Shown one piece after another: positions 7,665 through 16,937 of a stretch of 64,000 bases of DNA (its first letter is position 1; the number at the start of each line of letters is the position of its first letter). The stretch covers positions 1 to 64,000 of the forward strand of contig NZ_JACJSJ010000016.1 in NCBI RefSeq assembly GCF_014698115.1. Direction: 5' to 3'. The translations under genes and the position numbers were made by a program. This DNA is from Nostoc sp. FACHB-973 (GTDB lineage: Bacteria; Cyanobacteriota; Cyanobacteriia; Cyanobacteriales; Nostocaceae). The notes below the pieces were generated by a model. It had not been told where the DNA came from. It searched no databases and saw only the letters and a program-made list of their open reading frames with translations.

Positions 7665-8633
7665 TTAAAAATACCGACGCCGGGCGGAATGTCGCAAATA
7701 CTGATAAATGCCCCAGGCTAAAACTCCAAAAAAGAGATTTAGCAAAAAGCGAGTAACTATAAACCACAAAATATAAGTGTCAAAAAGCTTCAATGGACTC
7801 AAAGGACTAATTTTCCTGCCTAAGAGAAACAGCCCAAAAATAGCATTTCCACCCAGCAGGAGGGCAAATAACACTAAACTCCTCTGCCAGTAACGGCGCT
7901 GTGGTGTACGCTCCCAAATCAGGGTAATTACAGGTTTGCCTTGTACTTTTCGCAGTAATTGTTCTAGTCGCCAAAACATCCACAACAGAAACGGAAATAA
8001 ACCATAACTCAGGAAACGTAGGGGTAATGAGTAACGCCAAGCACTAGATAGAACATTAACTAAGGCATGACAGATTACAGAATTTAGCCAAGCCGGAAAA
8101 ATGAACTTCCTGTCTCGATTTAACCGATTTTTAGAGGAAATATAGATTCCTAAGGCATATCCCCAAGGGGCAGAAAACATGGCGTGGACTGGCGTACCGA
8201 TACTACGATCAAGAATAGATGCTGTACCGTGGAAAAGGTAAATCCAGTTCTCTTCAGCTGTAAATCCAAGGGCAACGGCTATAGTGAAGAGGAAAACGCT
8301 AGAGTGAAGTAATCGATAAGAGCGTTGCAGATAGTAGGTTGGGATAACAACCGCAGCCAACTTGCAGCCTTCTTCAATTGGGCCTATTTCCACAAGCTGG
8401 CGCAAGGCTATAGCAGGAAGCGATTGCTTAATCTGCTGCCAGTCTACAACCGAGTTGACTACACTTTCAAAAATCCATTCCAGGCTCAGGGCTAAAATAC
8501 CAGATATTGCCCCGATGATAAAAAACATCAGCAACCTGAATACAGGTGGGGCAAATGGCATCCGATAATAATAGTAGCCTAGCAGCAGCAACGGTGGTAT
8601 TGCTGCCCACAACACCAGAGATAAATCAACCAC
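7665..8633 (-). CDS. PrsW-family intramembrane metalloprotease
   Basis: A 322-residue polytopic membrane protein with about eight hydrophobic segments. Three PrsW/CAAX-protease-like motifs are present: EExxK (Glu87, Glu88, Lys91 in PIEEGCK), GFTAEEN (Glu127-Asn129) and a conserved His in VHAMFSAPWG (His150). These form the metal site in the plane of the membrane. PrsW of Bacillus cleaves an anti-sigma factor, but cyanobacterial members have no established substrate. The start overlaps the end of the upstream methyltransferase gene by 8 bases (8626-8633), so the two are translationally coupled. Confidence 0.87.
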   Translation of the reverse strand: MVDLSLVLWAAIPPLLLLGYYYYRMPFAPPVFRLLMFFIIGAISGILALSLEWIFESVVNSVVDWQQIKQSLPAIALRQLVEIGPIEEGCKLAAVVIPTYYLQRSYRLLHSSVFLFTIAVALGFTAEENWIYLFHGTASILDRSIGTPVHAMFSAPWGYALGIYISSKNRLNRDRKFIFPAWLNSVICHALVNVLSSAWRYSLPLRFLSYGLFPFLLWMFWRLEQLLRKVQGKPVITLIWERTPQRRYWQRSLVLFALLLGGNAIFGLFLLGRKISPLSPLKLFDTYILWFIVTRFLLNLFFGVLAWGIYQYLRHSARRRYF

Positions 8634-9546
8634 TCACCTGAGCAATAATTGTACGGTGACGGTGGGTATTGTTAGCGATGGTGGGAGGTTGGAAACCCGC
8701 CTCAATAATAGCTTGCTGAATGTCCAAACCAAAATATTCATCTAAATACGGTTCGGTACTTTTGAGCAAAGTTAAAATATAAGCTGGCATTTTTTTGTAC
8801 ACTTCCGATTTAGGATTCATGTCCATGATTGCCAAGTAACCACCTGGACGCAGAACACGCCGGGCTTCAGCGAAAATCTGTCGAGTTGCTGATTGGGGTA
8901 ATTCGTGGCACATCAAGAAAATCGAAACTAAATCAAAAGAGGCATCAGGTAATCCGGTAGATTCAGCTTGGGCATGAAGCCAATTGATTTTAGCTTGGCG
9001 TTGCTCGGCGCGGTAATGGGCAACAGCTAAGAAGTAGGGAGATAAGTCCAAGCCTGTAATTTTGGCATGGGGATAAATTTCTTGCATCGCAAAGGTACTC
9101 AAACCGACACCGCAGGCCAAATCTAGAATGTTTTGGGGTTGATTGGGGAGTTGCGCTTTGAGGACATCATGATAACTTTGGCGGAGTTTAGCATCTCCTT
9201 GCGCTCCAGCATCTTGCCAAATTCCGGCATGGACAGTACGAGCCGCAACTTCTAACTCGCAAGCAGCTTTCCAACTGAGGTTTCCACCTTCGTAGGCGTG
9301 GAATGGCCGCAAGTAGTATTCTGGGTAGGAAAGCTGGGGATTTTCTACTTTAGCTAGATCGGTCTTCCAATCACGTGCTTTTAGTGTTTCGACTTCTTGC
9401 GTCCAAGGCACACCAATTCTCTCGGCACGTTTAATCATCATCTGTCTAGCTTGATGCTTGGCTAGGTTGGCTAAAGGCTGGATTGCCAGTATGGCATTGA
9501 CCAAGCGGGAAGCGAAGCCAAGATTAGTGTTTACAGCAGCAGTCAT
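8626..9546 (-). CDS. SAM-dependent class I methyltransferase
   Basis: A 306-residue protein. About 135 helical N-terminal residues precede a Rossmann methyltransferase domain: motif I ILDLACGVGLSTF from residue 140, the acidic motif II in GLDLSPYFL, motif III DLVSIFLMCHELP and the post-motif RRVLRPGGYLAIMDMN. The order matches UbiE/Methyltransf_11-like enzymes that methylate small molecules or lipids. The substrate cannot be read from the sequence. It is the first gene of a two-gene unit with the PrsW-like protease (8-base overlap). The ATG follows CAAACTGATTT, with no strong Shine-Dalgarno. Confidence 0.85.
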   Translation of the reverse strand: MTAAVNTNLGFASRLVNAILAIQPLANLAKHQARQMMIKRAERIGVPWTQEVETLKARDWKTDLAKVENPQLSYPEYYLRPFHAYEGGNLSWKAACELEVAARTVHAGIWQDAGAQGDAKLRQSYHDVLKAQLPNQPQNILDLACGVGLSTFAMQEIYPHAKITGLDLSPYFLAVAHYRAEQRQAKINWLHAQAESTGLPDASFDLVSIFLMCHELPQSATRQIFAEARRVLRPGGYLAIMDMNPKSEVYKKMPAYILTLLKSTEPYLDEYFGLDIQQAIIEAGFQPPTIANNTHRHRTIIAQVSG

Positions 9547-9635
9547 AAATCAGTTTGCATTTAACAGCCTCTTTTACTTATGACATACTTGCTGGACACG
9601 AGTCTAGAAATGAAATGAATTGAATTGTATTGAAA

Positions 9636-9832
9636 ATGGGGAATGGGGAGTGGGGAGTGGGGAGTGGGGGGAGTGTGGGGAGTGTGGGGAGTGAGGGAGA
9701 TGAGGGGGCAGGGGAGGCAGGGGGAGCAGGGGAGGCAGGGGAGGCAGGGGGAGAAAGAATAACCAAAGCCCAATGCCCAATGCCCAATGCCCCATGCCCC
9801 ATGCCCAATGCCCAATGCCCAATGCCCCATGT
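9636..9832. repeat. Dense low-complexity repeat block
   Basis: Tandem GGGGAGT (9645-9693), then GGGGGAGCAGGGGAGGCA units (to about 9751), then repeated CCCAATGC/CCCATGC units (9768-9832). The block is purine rich on the plus strand in its first half and pyrimidine rich in its second half, so it can form a long hairpin. It lies between two genes whose 3' and 5' ends face it. The open frames across it are low-complexity artefacts. Confidence 0.92.
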
Positions 9833-9833
9833 C

Positions 9834-11504
9834 CTATTTCGCAGGCTTGAGAGCTAACAGCATCTCTAATTCACTGGTGGATTTGTCGGGGCTGGTGGCG
9901 GTGATACCAAAACCACGAATGGAACTGAGGATGGTATTGGCTTCAGCAGAGATGAAACTATTGATTACGGGCAAAGTTTTAGTTTTGTCCATATCTAGGT
10001 AGAAATAGCCGCTGTTGGGCTTTTGCAATGAACCAGTAACGGCTTTGAAAGCTTCGCTCTTGTCGAGAGATTCACTCTTGCGATTGGCGATCGCCTCAGC
10101 AACAGGGCCACCAACCGCTACAAATACGGTGTCTTGATCTAACCAACCATGTGCCAATAAAGCTCCTTGTTGGGGGATTTGCCATTCAGTTACGTCTTTA
10201 CCGCCGATATTTCTGTTGGCGATGTTGATTTGTTGGGTTTTGGCGAGGGTATCTAATTTTGTCAAGGTGGCTTCGGCAGTTTTGCGATCGCTGGTGTCAA
10301 ATACTAAAGCACCTCCAAAACCAACACTTGCTAATACTCCTTGATTTGATGGTATGGCACCTAAGGCGAATTCCCCGTTCATCCAGCCAAAAACATCCTT
10401 ATCCAAGTCGATATTGACAAATTTCAGTTGTCCGCGCACTTGTTCCAGAGCTTGTTTTAATTCTGGAGTATTTTTGGACTGTTCTACTACTGTTTCCCAG
10501 CCACGACTGATGCCATTTCCGCTAACCAAAGCAAAGGTATCAGTGGGAAATTGCCCGACTATATTCCCAGGAGTTGATTGATACTGATATTTGATCAGTT
10601 GGGGATCTAAATTGGCGATCGCTTTGACTCGCACTCCTGCATCATCAACACCAACACCCGCCACTACAGATTTCACCTGCTTCAGTTGTGCCAAGGTTTG
10701 TGGGGGTAACTGGGTTGCCTGAGGACTTGCAGCAGCTAATTGCTGTACCATACCTGCATAGTCTGGTACATAAATTTGGGCAAGGGTGTTTTTAACATCC
10801 ACTCCTTTGAGAATGGTGCTTGCACCTTCTTTGCTGGCAAAGGAGGACTGTCCTTTAAATGTGTCAATTGCTTTTTCTACAGATTGTTTTTCGGGGGCTA
10901 ATACTAAGTGACTATTATCTAAAACAACGCTATAAGTCGGTTTGCCATTTTCTGTAGTTTCAATAATTTTTTGACCTTGGTAGTCGGATTCCTGGAATTT
11001 AACGCCTTTTTGTGACTTCAATTTATTGGCAAAATTTAACGCACTGATTTTGTCCTTGATTCCTACTACTACCAAAATATTTGGTTCTGGCTGTACATTT
11101 TTCGGTGCAGTAGGTGCGCCAGGGGGCAGATTTAACTGTACGGGTTTCACAGGATTTGGTGGTAGCAGAGCAATCATGACACCACCAGCCCAAGGCTTGA
11201 TGTCTTTTTCATAAGAAATGTTATTGTCACTAAACATTTCCTTATTCAAATCTTCCAGACCTTTGGCCACTAACTTTTGTGCTTCTGGAGTGCCAAACTG
11301 TTGTAACTTTGCCCAAGCTTGCGGGTCAGTAGTAATATAAGTAGCCATCATCGCTGTTGAAGGTACTACTTTGGCACTGCCCAGAGCATCCGAGCTACCC
11401 CCTGATGGTCCGCCTTTTAAATACGTATAAGCCGCGATACTTCCTGCTATAACGACAGCAGCGCCAACAGCAGGAATGAGAAACTTTGATTTACTTTCAG
11501 GCAT
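9834..11504 (-). CDS. DUF3352-domain protein, membrane-anchored
   Basis: A 556-residue protein with one N-terminal transmembrane helix (about residues 9-28, ending YTYLKGG), followed by a long soluble region of cyanobacterial DUF3352 type (VPSTAMMATYITTDPQAWAKLQQFGTP). The family has no established function. The anchor, the Gly/Ser linker and repeated beta-rich segments suggest an exported or periplasm/thylakoid-lumen-facing protein. ATG 11504 follows the Shine-Dalgarno-like AAAAGAGGATAAC. The C-terminus ends LALKPAK immediately before the repeat block at 9636-9832. No neighbour suggests a pathway. Confidence 0.85.
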   Translation of the reverse strand: MPESKSKFLIPAVGAAVVIAGSIAAYTYLKGGPSGGSSDALGSAKVVPSTAMMATYITTDPQAWAKLQQFGTPEAQKLVAKGLEDLNKEMFSDNNISYEKDIKPWAGGVMIALLPPNPVKPVQLNLPPGAPTAPKNVQPEPNILVVVGIKDKISALNFANKLKSQKGVKFQESDYQGQKIIETTENGKPTYSVVLDNSHLVLAPEKQSVEKAIDTFKGQSSFASKEGASTILKGVDVKNTLAQIYVPDYAGMVQQLAAASPQATQLPPQTLAQLKQVKSVVAGVGVDDAGVRVKAIANLDPQLIKYQYQSTPGNIVGQFPTDTFALVSGNGISRGWETVVEQSKNTPELKQALEQVRGQLKFVNIDLDKDVFGWMNGEFALGAIPSNQGVLASVGFGGALVFDTSDRKTAEATLTKLDTLAKTQQINIANRNIGGKDVTEWQIPQQGALLAHGWLDQDTVFVAVGGPVAEAIANRKSESLDKSEAFKAVTGSLQKPNSGYFYLDMDKTKTLPVINSFISAEANTILSSIRGFGITATSPDKSTSELEMLLALKPAK

Positions 11505-12180
11505 TATTGTTATCCTCTTTTGCTGAGATTGTTACCGAGATTTATACAAGTGTCATTGTAGAGTTTTCGGATTTATTGATAATTTTCCCTAATCCATTGT
11601 TACTGGAGTTTAGACTAACGCATGACAAAAGGACTCAGCAGCAGGCTTGTTGACAAGCCAGACACCTGAAAATGTAAAAACTGAAAGGTCAAGCTGACTT
11701 TGTTGGTTGTTTATTGCATTTATAAGTAGCTTTTTTTAAAGTTATCTACCTAATTATACGTAATAGTAGTTTGTCGTTAGTACACCCAGAGGACTTTCTA
11801 GGGGGTTTGCGTGTAACAGCAGGTGTGAAAAAAATTTAATGCATTTACAAATATTTACATAGTTGCCAGGTGATTAATGGTAGTTAGTCCTATATTTTCC
11901 TATGAATAAATAAAAATAATTGTAGCTACTACGCATAAATTTTTCAAAGTCTTTAATAATAAGGGTTTTTGATTTTTAGCTGACGAAAATGACACAAACA
12001 AGAAAGCTAGAAGCGCAGTTTGTTAAGATAATTTATCTGTTAAAGCAGGGAGAGATAAAGCTTAACTCAAGCGTATTGTTTTATTATTTATTGAGAGAAG
12101 CTTAGTATCCGCTCAATAAATCGGGGTAGTAGAAAAAATAAAAAGTAGATAGATGCACATAGCGTCGTAAAATATATGAC
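11505..12180. other. Long A/T-rich intergenic region
   Basis: About 675 bases with no supportable gene. A small hairpin GGCTTG...CAAGCC lies near 11644-11659. The rest is A/T rich and probably holds the DUF3352 promoter on the minus strand. The last part (11990-12180) leads into the insertion-sequence remnant and could include its left end, but I could not define terminal repeats. Confidence 0.5.
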
Positions 12181-12584
12181 ATGGCGCAAAAGCAATCTCC
12201 AGAAAAACAAGTAGAGGCATTGTTGCAAACCATCGACCCATCAAAGTTTGCAGATGAATCATTGCGGCATACATTAACTATTCTGCTAAACGTAATAGAG
12301 CAGCAACAATTAAAGATTAAAGAACTAAGTGAAGAAAACCAAAAATTACGGGACGAAAACAATCTAGGACTATGGTGCAGCGACGCAAAATTAGTTACGC
12401 AACTCAAACGAATGAGGGTACTAAGGCGTGGGACATTTTTATGTCTCTTGTTGCAACTACTCGTAAATTGGGAATCAGCTTCTTCGAGTACATACGTGAC
12501 CGGATTTCTCTCTCTTGTAAAATCCCCGAATTGGATACTATTATTCGAGAAAAATTCTCTCAATCCTCAAACTTTATAATATAG
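12181..12584 (+). pseudogene. Internally deleted transposase remnant (IS66-like)
   Basis: Two pieces of a transposase in different frames. Bases 12181-12365 give an N-terminal leucine-zipper-like segment (PEKQVEALLQTIDPSKFADE...IKELSEENQKLRDEN) typical of the DNA-binding start of IS66-type cyanobacterial transposases. Bases 12375-12584 in another frame give a C-terminal-like segment (RRKISYATQTNEGTKAWDIF...FFEYIRDRISL). The catalytic middle of several hundred residues is missing and the join shifts the frame, so the element is dead. It abuts a 5'-truncated methyltransferase gene. The IS family assignment is from memory of sequence style and is only moderately certain. Confidence 0.65.
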
Positions 12585-12634
12585 CGTTTGCATTCAAATA
12601 GAATGCCTGCGTTAGAAGAATATAGTTAACTCTC

Positions 12635-13216
12635 ATGAAATCGGATGTTAGCAAGTCTTTTTACTTTTATTCGCTACCCCGACTTATTGAGCAGATACAC
12701 TTTTCTGATGTCCAAACTTTAGTAGATGTTGGTGGCGGACATGGGAAGTTATTAACGGACATCCTCACAGCCTATCCCAAAATAAAGGGAATTTTATTTG
12801 ACCAACCGGAGGCGATTAAAGGAGCAAAATCACTCGTTGAACAAGCCGGAATTTTAGACCGCTGTGAACTAATAGCAGGTGATTTTTTTAAATCTGTGCC
12901 AGCAGGAGGGGATGCTTATATACTCAAGTATGTTATTCATGATTGGGATGATGAAAGAGCGATCGCTCTCCTCAAGTCTTGTTATGAGGCAATGCCAGAG
13001 CATGGAAAACTCATACTTGTGGAGCAAGTCATTCCATCCGGGAATCAAGCCTCTTTTAGCAAGATGCTCGATCTACAGATGTTAGTGCTTTGTCCGGGCG
13101 GGTGCGAACGCACAGAAGCAGAGTATCGCATCCTGATGGAGAAGTCAAAATTCCAGCTGATTAAGATTGTTTCTACCCAGTCCTCTCTAAGCGTGATTGA
13201 GGGAGTAAAGGTTTAA
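12635..13216 (+). pseudogene. O-methyltransferase, C-terminal half only
   Basis: 193 residues corresponding to the SAM-binding half of the family-2 O-methyltransferases (hydroxyneurosporene, caffeate and antibiotic O-methyltransferases, about 340 residues). Visible are motif I LVDVGGGHGKLL, the acidic loop FDQPEAI, GDFFKSVPAGGDAYILKYVIHDWDDE and the post-motif GKLILVEQVIP, followed by a normal C-terminus. The N-terminal dimerisation and substrate domain of about 140 residues is absent. The frame begins just after an insertion-sequence remnant, so insertion and deletion probably removed the 5' half. The ATG at 12635 may be fortuitous, and residual function is unlikely because dimerisation shapes the active site. 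Confidence 0.8.
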
Positions 13217-14021
13217 TTTAACTTAGAAGATGTCTGAATCTTTAAAACTCAATATGACGCTATGCATTAGTGACATCTTGCTTAATCAAAGAGTGGAAGG
13301 CTGTGAAGTAGATATGGCAAAGTTTTGAGTAATCCAAGGTGACAATGCAAGAATTAGCGATCGCTTTAAAATTAACACAAGTTAACTTGAGTTGCAGATT
13401 GAGGATATTTGACGGAAAATAGCGATCGCTGAAGTTAGATTAGATTTGAGTGACAAAAGGCTTTATTTTCAGGAATCTGGCAATTGACCCTCTCATATTT
13501 TTGCTGTGTAATTCCAGTTGCCTTATATTCAGCGATCCTGCATTTAGTCTCAACTCCAGTCAGTATTTACTGATAAAATTAGTAATCCTACAAATTAGCG
13601 GTTTAAAATTAGTCTCAAAAATACTTCAATCAGATGAGGAGCGAATCCGCAAATGATATCCTATTCATCTCAAACAAAATAGCCCAATTCACACCGACAA
13701 GTTATCCTAAGTTATAAGAATAATTAGGAGTATTTGTACTTAATGACAATCTATCGAGGTGCAAGAGACTCTTGACTTGATGACAAAAAAGTGCAAAACA
13801 TCAAGAAAAGTGAATGCGGAACAGATATGGACAAAAGTCCAAGGATCGGTAGCCGACTTTAGGAAATTCGGGTGAGATTAATTTCAATCCCCCGATCCCG
13901 AAAGGGAGTTGTCACCCTGATATTACCCTATTGATTTGGGAAAAAGGTCAGACACCGCTATTTTGCTTAACAACATCCAGCCAAGCCAGACTTTTCAGGA
14001 TTACAAGGTCAGTAAGCATCA
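13217..14021. other. Intergenic region with a possible structured element
   Basis: About 800 bases without a supportable gene, with several HIP1 octamers (13359, 13420). The 13800-13920 part folds unusually well (listed separately). The last 100 bases precede the aminopeptidase start. Confidence 0.55.
13843..13919. ncRNA. Compact multi-helix element, possible transposon-end or small RNA
   Basis: GGATCGG (13843-13849) pairs with CCGATCC (13892-13898). Alternatively GGGTGA (13870-13875) closes on TCACCC (13912-13917) around two hairpins: GATT/AATC (13876-13889) and CCC-GAAA-GGG (13897-13906). The GNRA tetraloop and closed three-way junction resemble a real RNA fold, such as the right-end RNA of an IS200/IS605-type element, but no TnpB gene is present. 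No promoter or terminator was identified. Confidence 0.3.
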
Positions 14022-16688
14022 ATGTCGCAGTCTTATTTTGATACAGATAATAATGGACACAAACCTTTTGAGTTACCAGGAGCAAAACCCCACTACAGCC
14101 CCGATCGCCCCGGGCAAGTAGAGCATATTTTTCTAGATCTGAGCTTAGATATTCCTGGGCAAATCTGTCAGGGTAGTTGTAGCATTCGCCTGTTGCCAAT
14201 TCGTAATGGTATTGACCGTTTGACTTTAGATGCTGTCAACCTGAATATCGAGTCTGTGCAGGTAGACGAGGTGTCACAAAATTTTGACTATGATGGCGAA
14301 CAGCTTTCGATTCAACTTTCTCAAAGCACTCAGATTGGTAAACGCTTGCTGATTGCGATCGCCTACTCGGTAACTAAACCACAACGCGGTATTTACTTTA
14401 TTCAACCAGACAAACATTACCCAAACAAGCCAACCCAAGTCTGGACTCAGGGAGAAGACGAAGACTCTCGTTTTTGGTTCCCCTGCTTTGACTATCCAGG
14501 ACAACTCTCGACTTCGGAAATTCGCGTTCGTGTCCCCAATCCTCTGGTGGCAATTTCCAACGGGGAATTGATTAACACCACAGAAGATGGTAACTACAAA
14601 ATTTACCATTGGTCACAGCAACAAGTTCATCCCAATTACTTGATGACTTTGGCAGTAGGTGATTTTGCGGAAATCCGCGATGAGTGGAAAGGCAAACCAG
14701 TCACTTACTACGCAGAAAAGGGACGGGAGGAAGATGCTAAACGCAGCATGGGCAAAACTCCCCGGATGATCGAATTTTTGAGCCAAAAGTATGGTTATCA
14801 ATACCCTTTTCCGAAATACGCCCAAGTTTGCGTCGATGACTTTATCTTTGGCGGAATGGAAAACACTTCCACAACCCTGTTAACAGATAAATGCTTGCTG
14901 GACGAACGGGCGGCCTTAGATAATCGCAACACCGAGGGTTTGGTTGTCCACGAACTCGCGCATCAGTGGTTTGGTGATTTGGTGGTGATTAAGCATTGGT
15001 CTCATGCTTGGATTAAGGAAGGGATGGCTTCTTACTCTGAGGTGATGTGGACAGAACATGAATATAGTCTCCAAGAAGCAGCTTACTATCGTTTATTAGA
15101 GGCTCGTCGCTACCTCAGTGAAGATAGCAGCCGCTACCGTCGGCCGATGGTAACAAATGTTTACCGGGAACCGATTGAACTTTTCGATCGCCACATCTAC
15201 GAAAAAGGATCTTGTGTCTATCACATGATTCGCGCCCAATTGGGAGATGATTTGTTTTGGCAAGCAATTCAAACATTTATCCAAGATAATGCCCACAAAA
15301 CTGTAGAAACCGTAGACTTACTCAGAGCAATTGAAAAAGCAACCGGACGTAATCTTTTGTTTCTCTTCGACCAGTACGTTTATCGTGGTGGTCATCCCGA
15401 ATTTAACATAGCTTACTCTTGGGATGGGGATGCTAATTTGGCAAAAATTACAGTCACTCAAACCCAAGCGGCTGACGGTAAAAATGGCAGTAAGGATTTG
15501 TTTGATTTAAAAATTCCTATTGGTTTTGGTTATACCCAACAACAAGGAGTTAGGAGTGAGGAGTTAGGAGTTAAAAATAATTCCAAACTCAGCACTGGGC
15601 AAGGGTTAAACGCCCCGCTACCGCTAACAGCACTCAAAACTTTCACGGTGCGCGTGAATGAACGCGAACAAAGTTTCTACTTTCCACTAGAAAACAAACC
15701 CCAATATATCAGTTTTGATGTTGGGAATAATTATCTTAAAACAGTATCTTTGGAGTATCCACTACCAGAATTAAAAGCACAGTTAGAATTTGATCCCGAT
15801 CCAATTTCCCGTATCTATGCAGCGGAAGCTTTAGCGAAAAAAGGTGGATTAGAAGCTACCATTGCACTGTCTGGGGCATTAAAAAATGACCCCTTATGGT
15901 GTGTGCGGGTGCAAGTAGCGAAACAATTAACGCAAGTTAATTTAGACCAAGCATTTGACGGCTTAGTTGTGGGGTTGAAGGATCGAGATGCTTACGTGCG
16001 ACGTGCTGTAGTCGAATCACTTGCTCAAATCAAAACTAACGAAAGCTATAAGGCTGTCAAAGAACTAGTACAGAAAGGCGATCCCAGCTACTATGTGGAA
16101 GCCGCAGCCTGTCGGGTGCTAGGTGCAATAGCGTCTGCTAACTTCCAAGAAAAACCCAAGGAAGACAAGGCATTAAAGCTGCTGAAATCGGTTTTAGAGG
16201 AAAAGGCGGGTTGGAATGAAGTCGTGCGGAGTGGTGCAGTTGTTGGTTTAGCTGAATTCAAAACCTCTGAAGCAGCTTTAAATCTGCTGATAGAATACAC
16301 GAAACTCGGTGTACCACAACCTTTGCGTTTAGCTGCAATTCGCGCTTTAGGGCAGATTTCTGTTGGTCAAAGTCCAGTTAATTTAGAACGGATTTTAGAA
16401 AGATTAACAGAACTAGCCAAAGAAACCTTCTTTTTAACGCAAGTGTCAGTAGCCACAGCATTAGGACAAATGGAAACATCCAAAGCAATTGGAATTTTGC
16501 GATCGCTAGCTGAACAAACATCTGATGGGCGTGTGCGTCGCTATGCTGAAGAAGAAATTTCCAAGGTGCAAAATAATATTGGTTCCGAAAAAACACTGCG
16601 CCAATTGCGTGAAGAATTCGACCAACTCAAACAACAAAATCAGGAATTGAGAAGTCGTTTAGAAAACTTGGAGGCTAAATCTAAGTAA
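14022..16688 (+). CDS. M1-family zinc aminopeptidase with HEAT-repeat C-terminus
   Basis: An 888-residue gluzincin. The N-terminal beta domain is about 25-225. The catalytic domain carries the substrate-binding GGMEN (277-281) and the zinc site HELAH (310-314) with Glu333 18 residues later (KEGMASY). M1 enzymes remove N-terminal residues from peptides; no signal peptide is seen, so it is probably cytoplasmic. Residues about 580-850 are HEAT/PBS-lyase-like repeats (AAEALAKKGG, RVQVAKQLTQ, RRAVVESLAQI), and the end (855-888) is coiled coil. Residues about 509-538 are encoded by heptamer-type repeat DNA (15546-15635, GGAGTTAGGAGTGAGG...) inserted in frame between the catalytic and HEAT regions. 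The protein is otherwise intact. Confidence 0.92.
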   Translation: MSQSYFDTDNNGHKPFELPGAKPHYSPDRPGQVEHIFLDLSLDIPGQICQGSCSIRLLPIRNGIDRLTLDAVNLNIESVQVDEVSQNFDYDGEQLSIQLSQSTQIGKRLLIAIAYSVTKPQRGIYFIQPDKHYPNKPTQVWTQGEDEDSRFWFPCFDYPGQLSTSEIRVRVPNPLVAISNGELINTTEDGNYKIYHWSQQQVHPNYLMTLAVGDFAEIRDEWKGKPVTYYAEKGREEDAKRSMGKTPRMIEFLSQKYGYQYPFPKYAQVCVDDFIFGGMENTSTTLLTDKCLLDERAALDNRNTEGLVVHELAHQWFGDLVVIKHWSHAWIKEGMASYSEVMWTEHEYSLQEAAYYRLLEARRYLSEDSSRYRRPMVTNVYREPIELFDRHIYEKGSCVYHMIRAQLGDDLFWQAIQTFIQDNAHKTVETVDLLRAIEKATGRNLLFLFDQYVYRGGHPEFNIAYSWDGDANLAKITVTQTQAADGKNGSKDLFDLKIPIGFGYTQQQGVRSEELGVKNNSKLSTGQGLNAPLPLTALKTFTVRVNEREQSFYFPLENKPQYISFDVGNNYLKTVSLEYPLPELKAQLEFDPDPISRIYAAEALAKKGGLEATIALSGALKNDPLWCVRVQVAKQLTQVNLDQAFDGLVVGLKDRDAYVRRAVVESLAQIKTNESYKAVKELVQKGDPSYYVEAAACRVLGAIASANFQEKPKEDKALKLLKSVLEEKAGWNEVVRSGAVVGLAEFKTSEAALNLLIEYTKLGVPQPLRLAAIRALGQISVGQSPVNLERILERLTELAKETFFLTQVSVATALGQMETSKAIGILRSLAEQTSDGRVRRYAEEEISKVQNNIGSEKTLRQLREEFDQLKQQNQELRSRLENLEAKSK

Positions 16689-16804
16689 CACTAAATGATC
16701 AGAAAACTGGACTAATTAGCAGTAGCTATTTGGTAATTCGTAATGATTTTTGGAAAATTATTAATAACCAAATAGCTAATTTTTGTTGTGTTTAATTATA
16801 AATC

Positions 16805-16937
16805 AATACGGTTCAGTTAAGCCGTAAAAATAAATTTGCGTAGGTTGGGTTGAGGAACGAAACCCAACATTTTCGAGCATTTGTTGGGTTTCACTCTGTT
16901 CAACCCAACCTACAATTATCCTTAACTGAACCGTATT
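16805..16937. mobile_element. Non-autonomous inverted-repeat element (family A, copy 2)
   Basis: 133 bases with perfect 17-base terminal inverted repeats: AATACGGTTCAGTTAAG (16805-16821) and its complement (16921-16937). A perfect 14-base inner inverted repeat, GTAGGTTGGGTTGA (16840-16853) with TCAACCCAACCTAC (16900-16913), and an inner GAAACCCAACA/TGTTGGGTTTC pair make one long hairpin. The ends match the element at 3788-3919. No coding capacity. Confidence 0.85.

Noticed and set aside
7807..8040. A 77-codon minus-strand frame within the PrsW-like gene
   Set aside because: Same strand but different frame from a well-supported membrane protease; a shadow frame.
9561..9857. Several overlapping open frames rich in Pro/His/Cys or Gly/Ala/Glu
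   Set aside because: They are translations of tandem GGGGAGT, GGGGAGGCA and CCCAATGC repeats in different frames and have no protein-like composition.
12102..12563. A 153-codon frame on the minus strand
   Set aside because: It is antisense to the transposase remnant, whose coding signal on the plus strand matches known transposase ends; no independent support.
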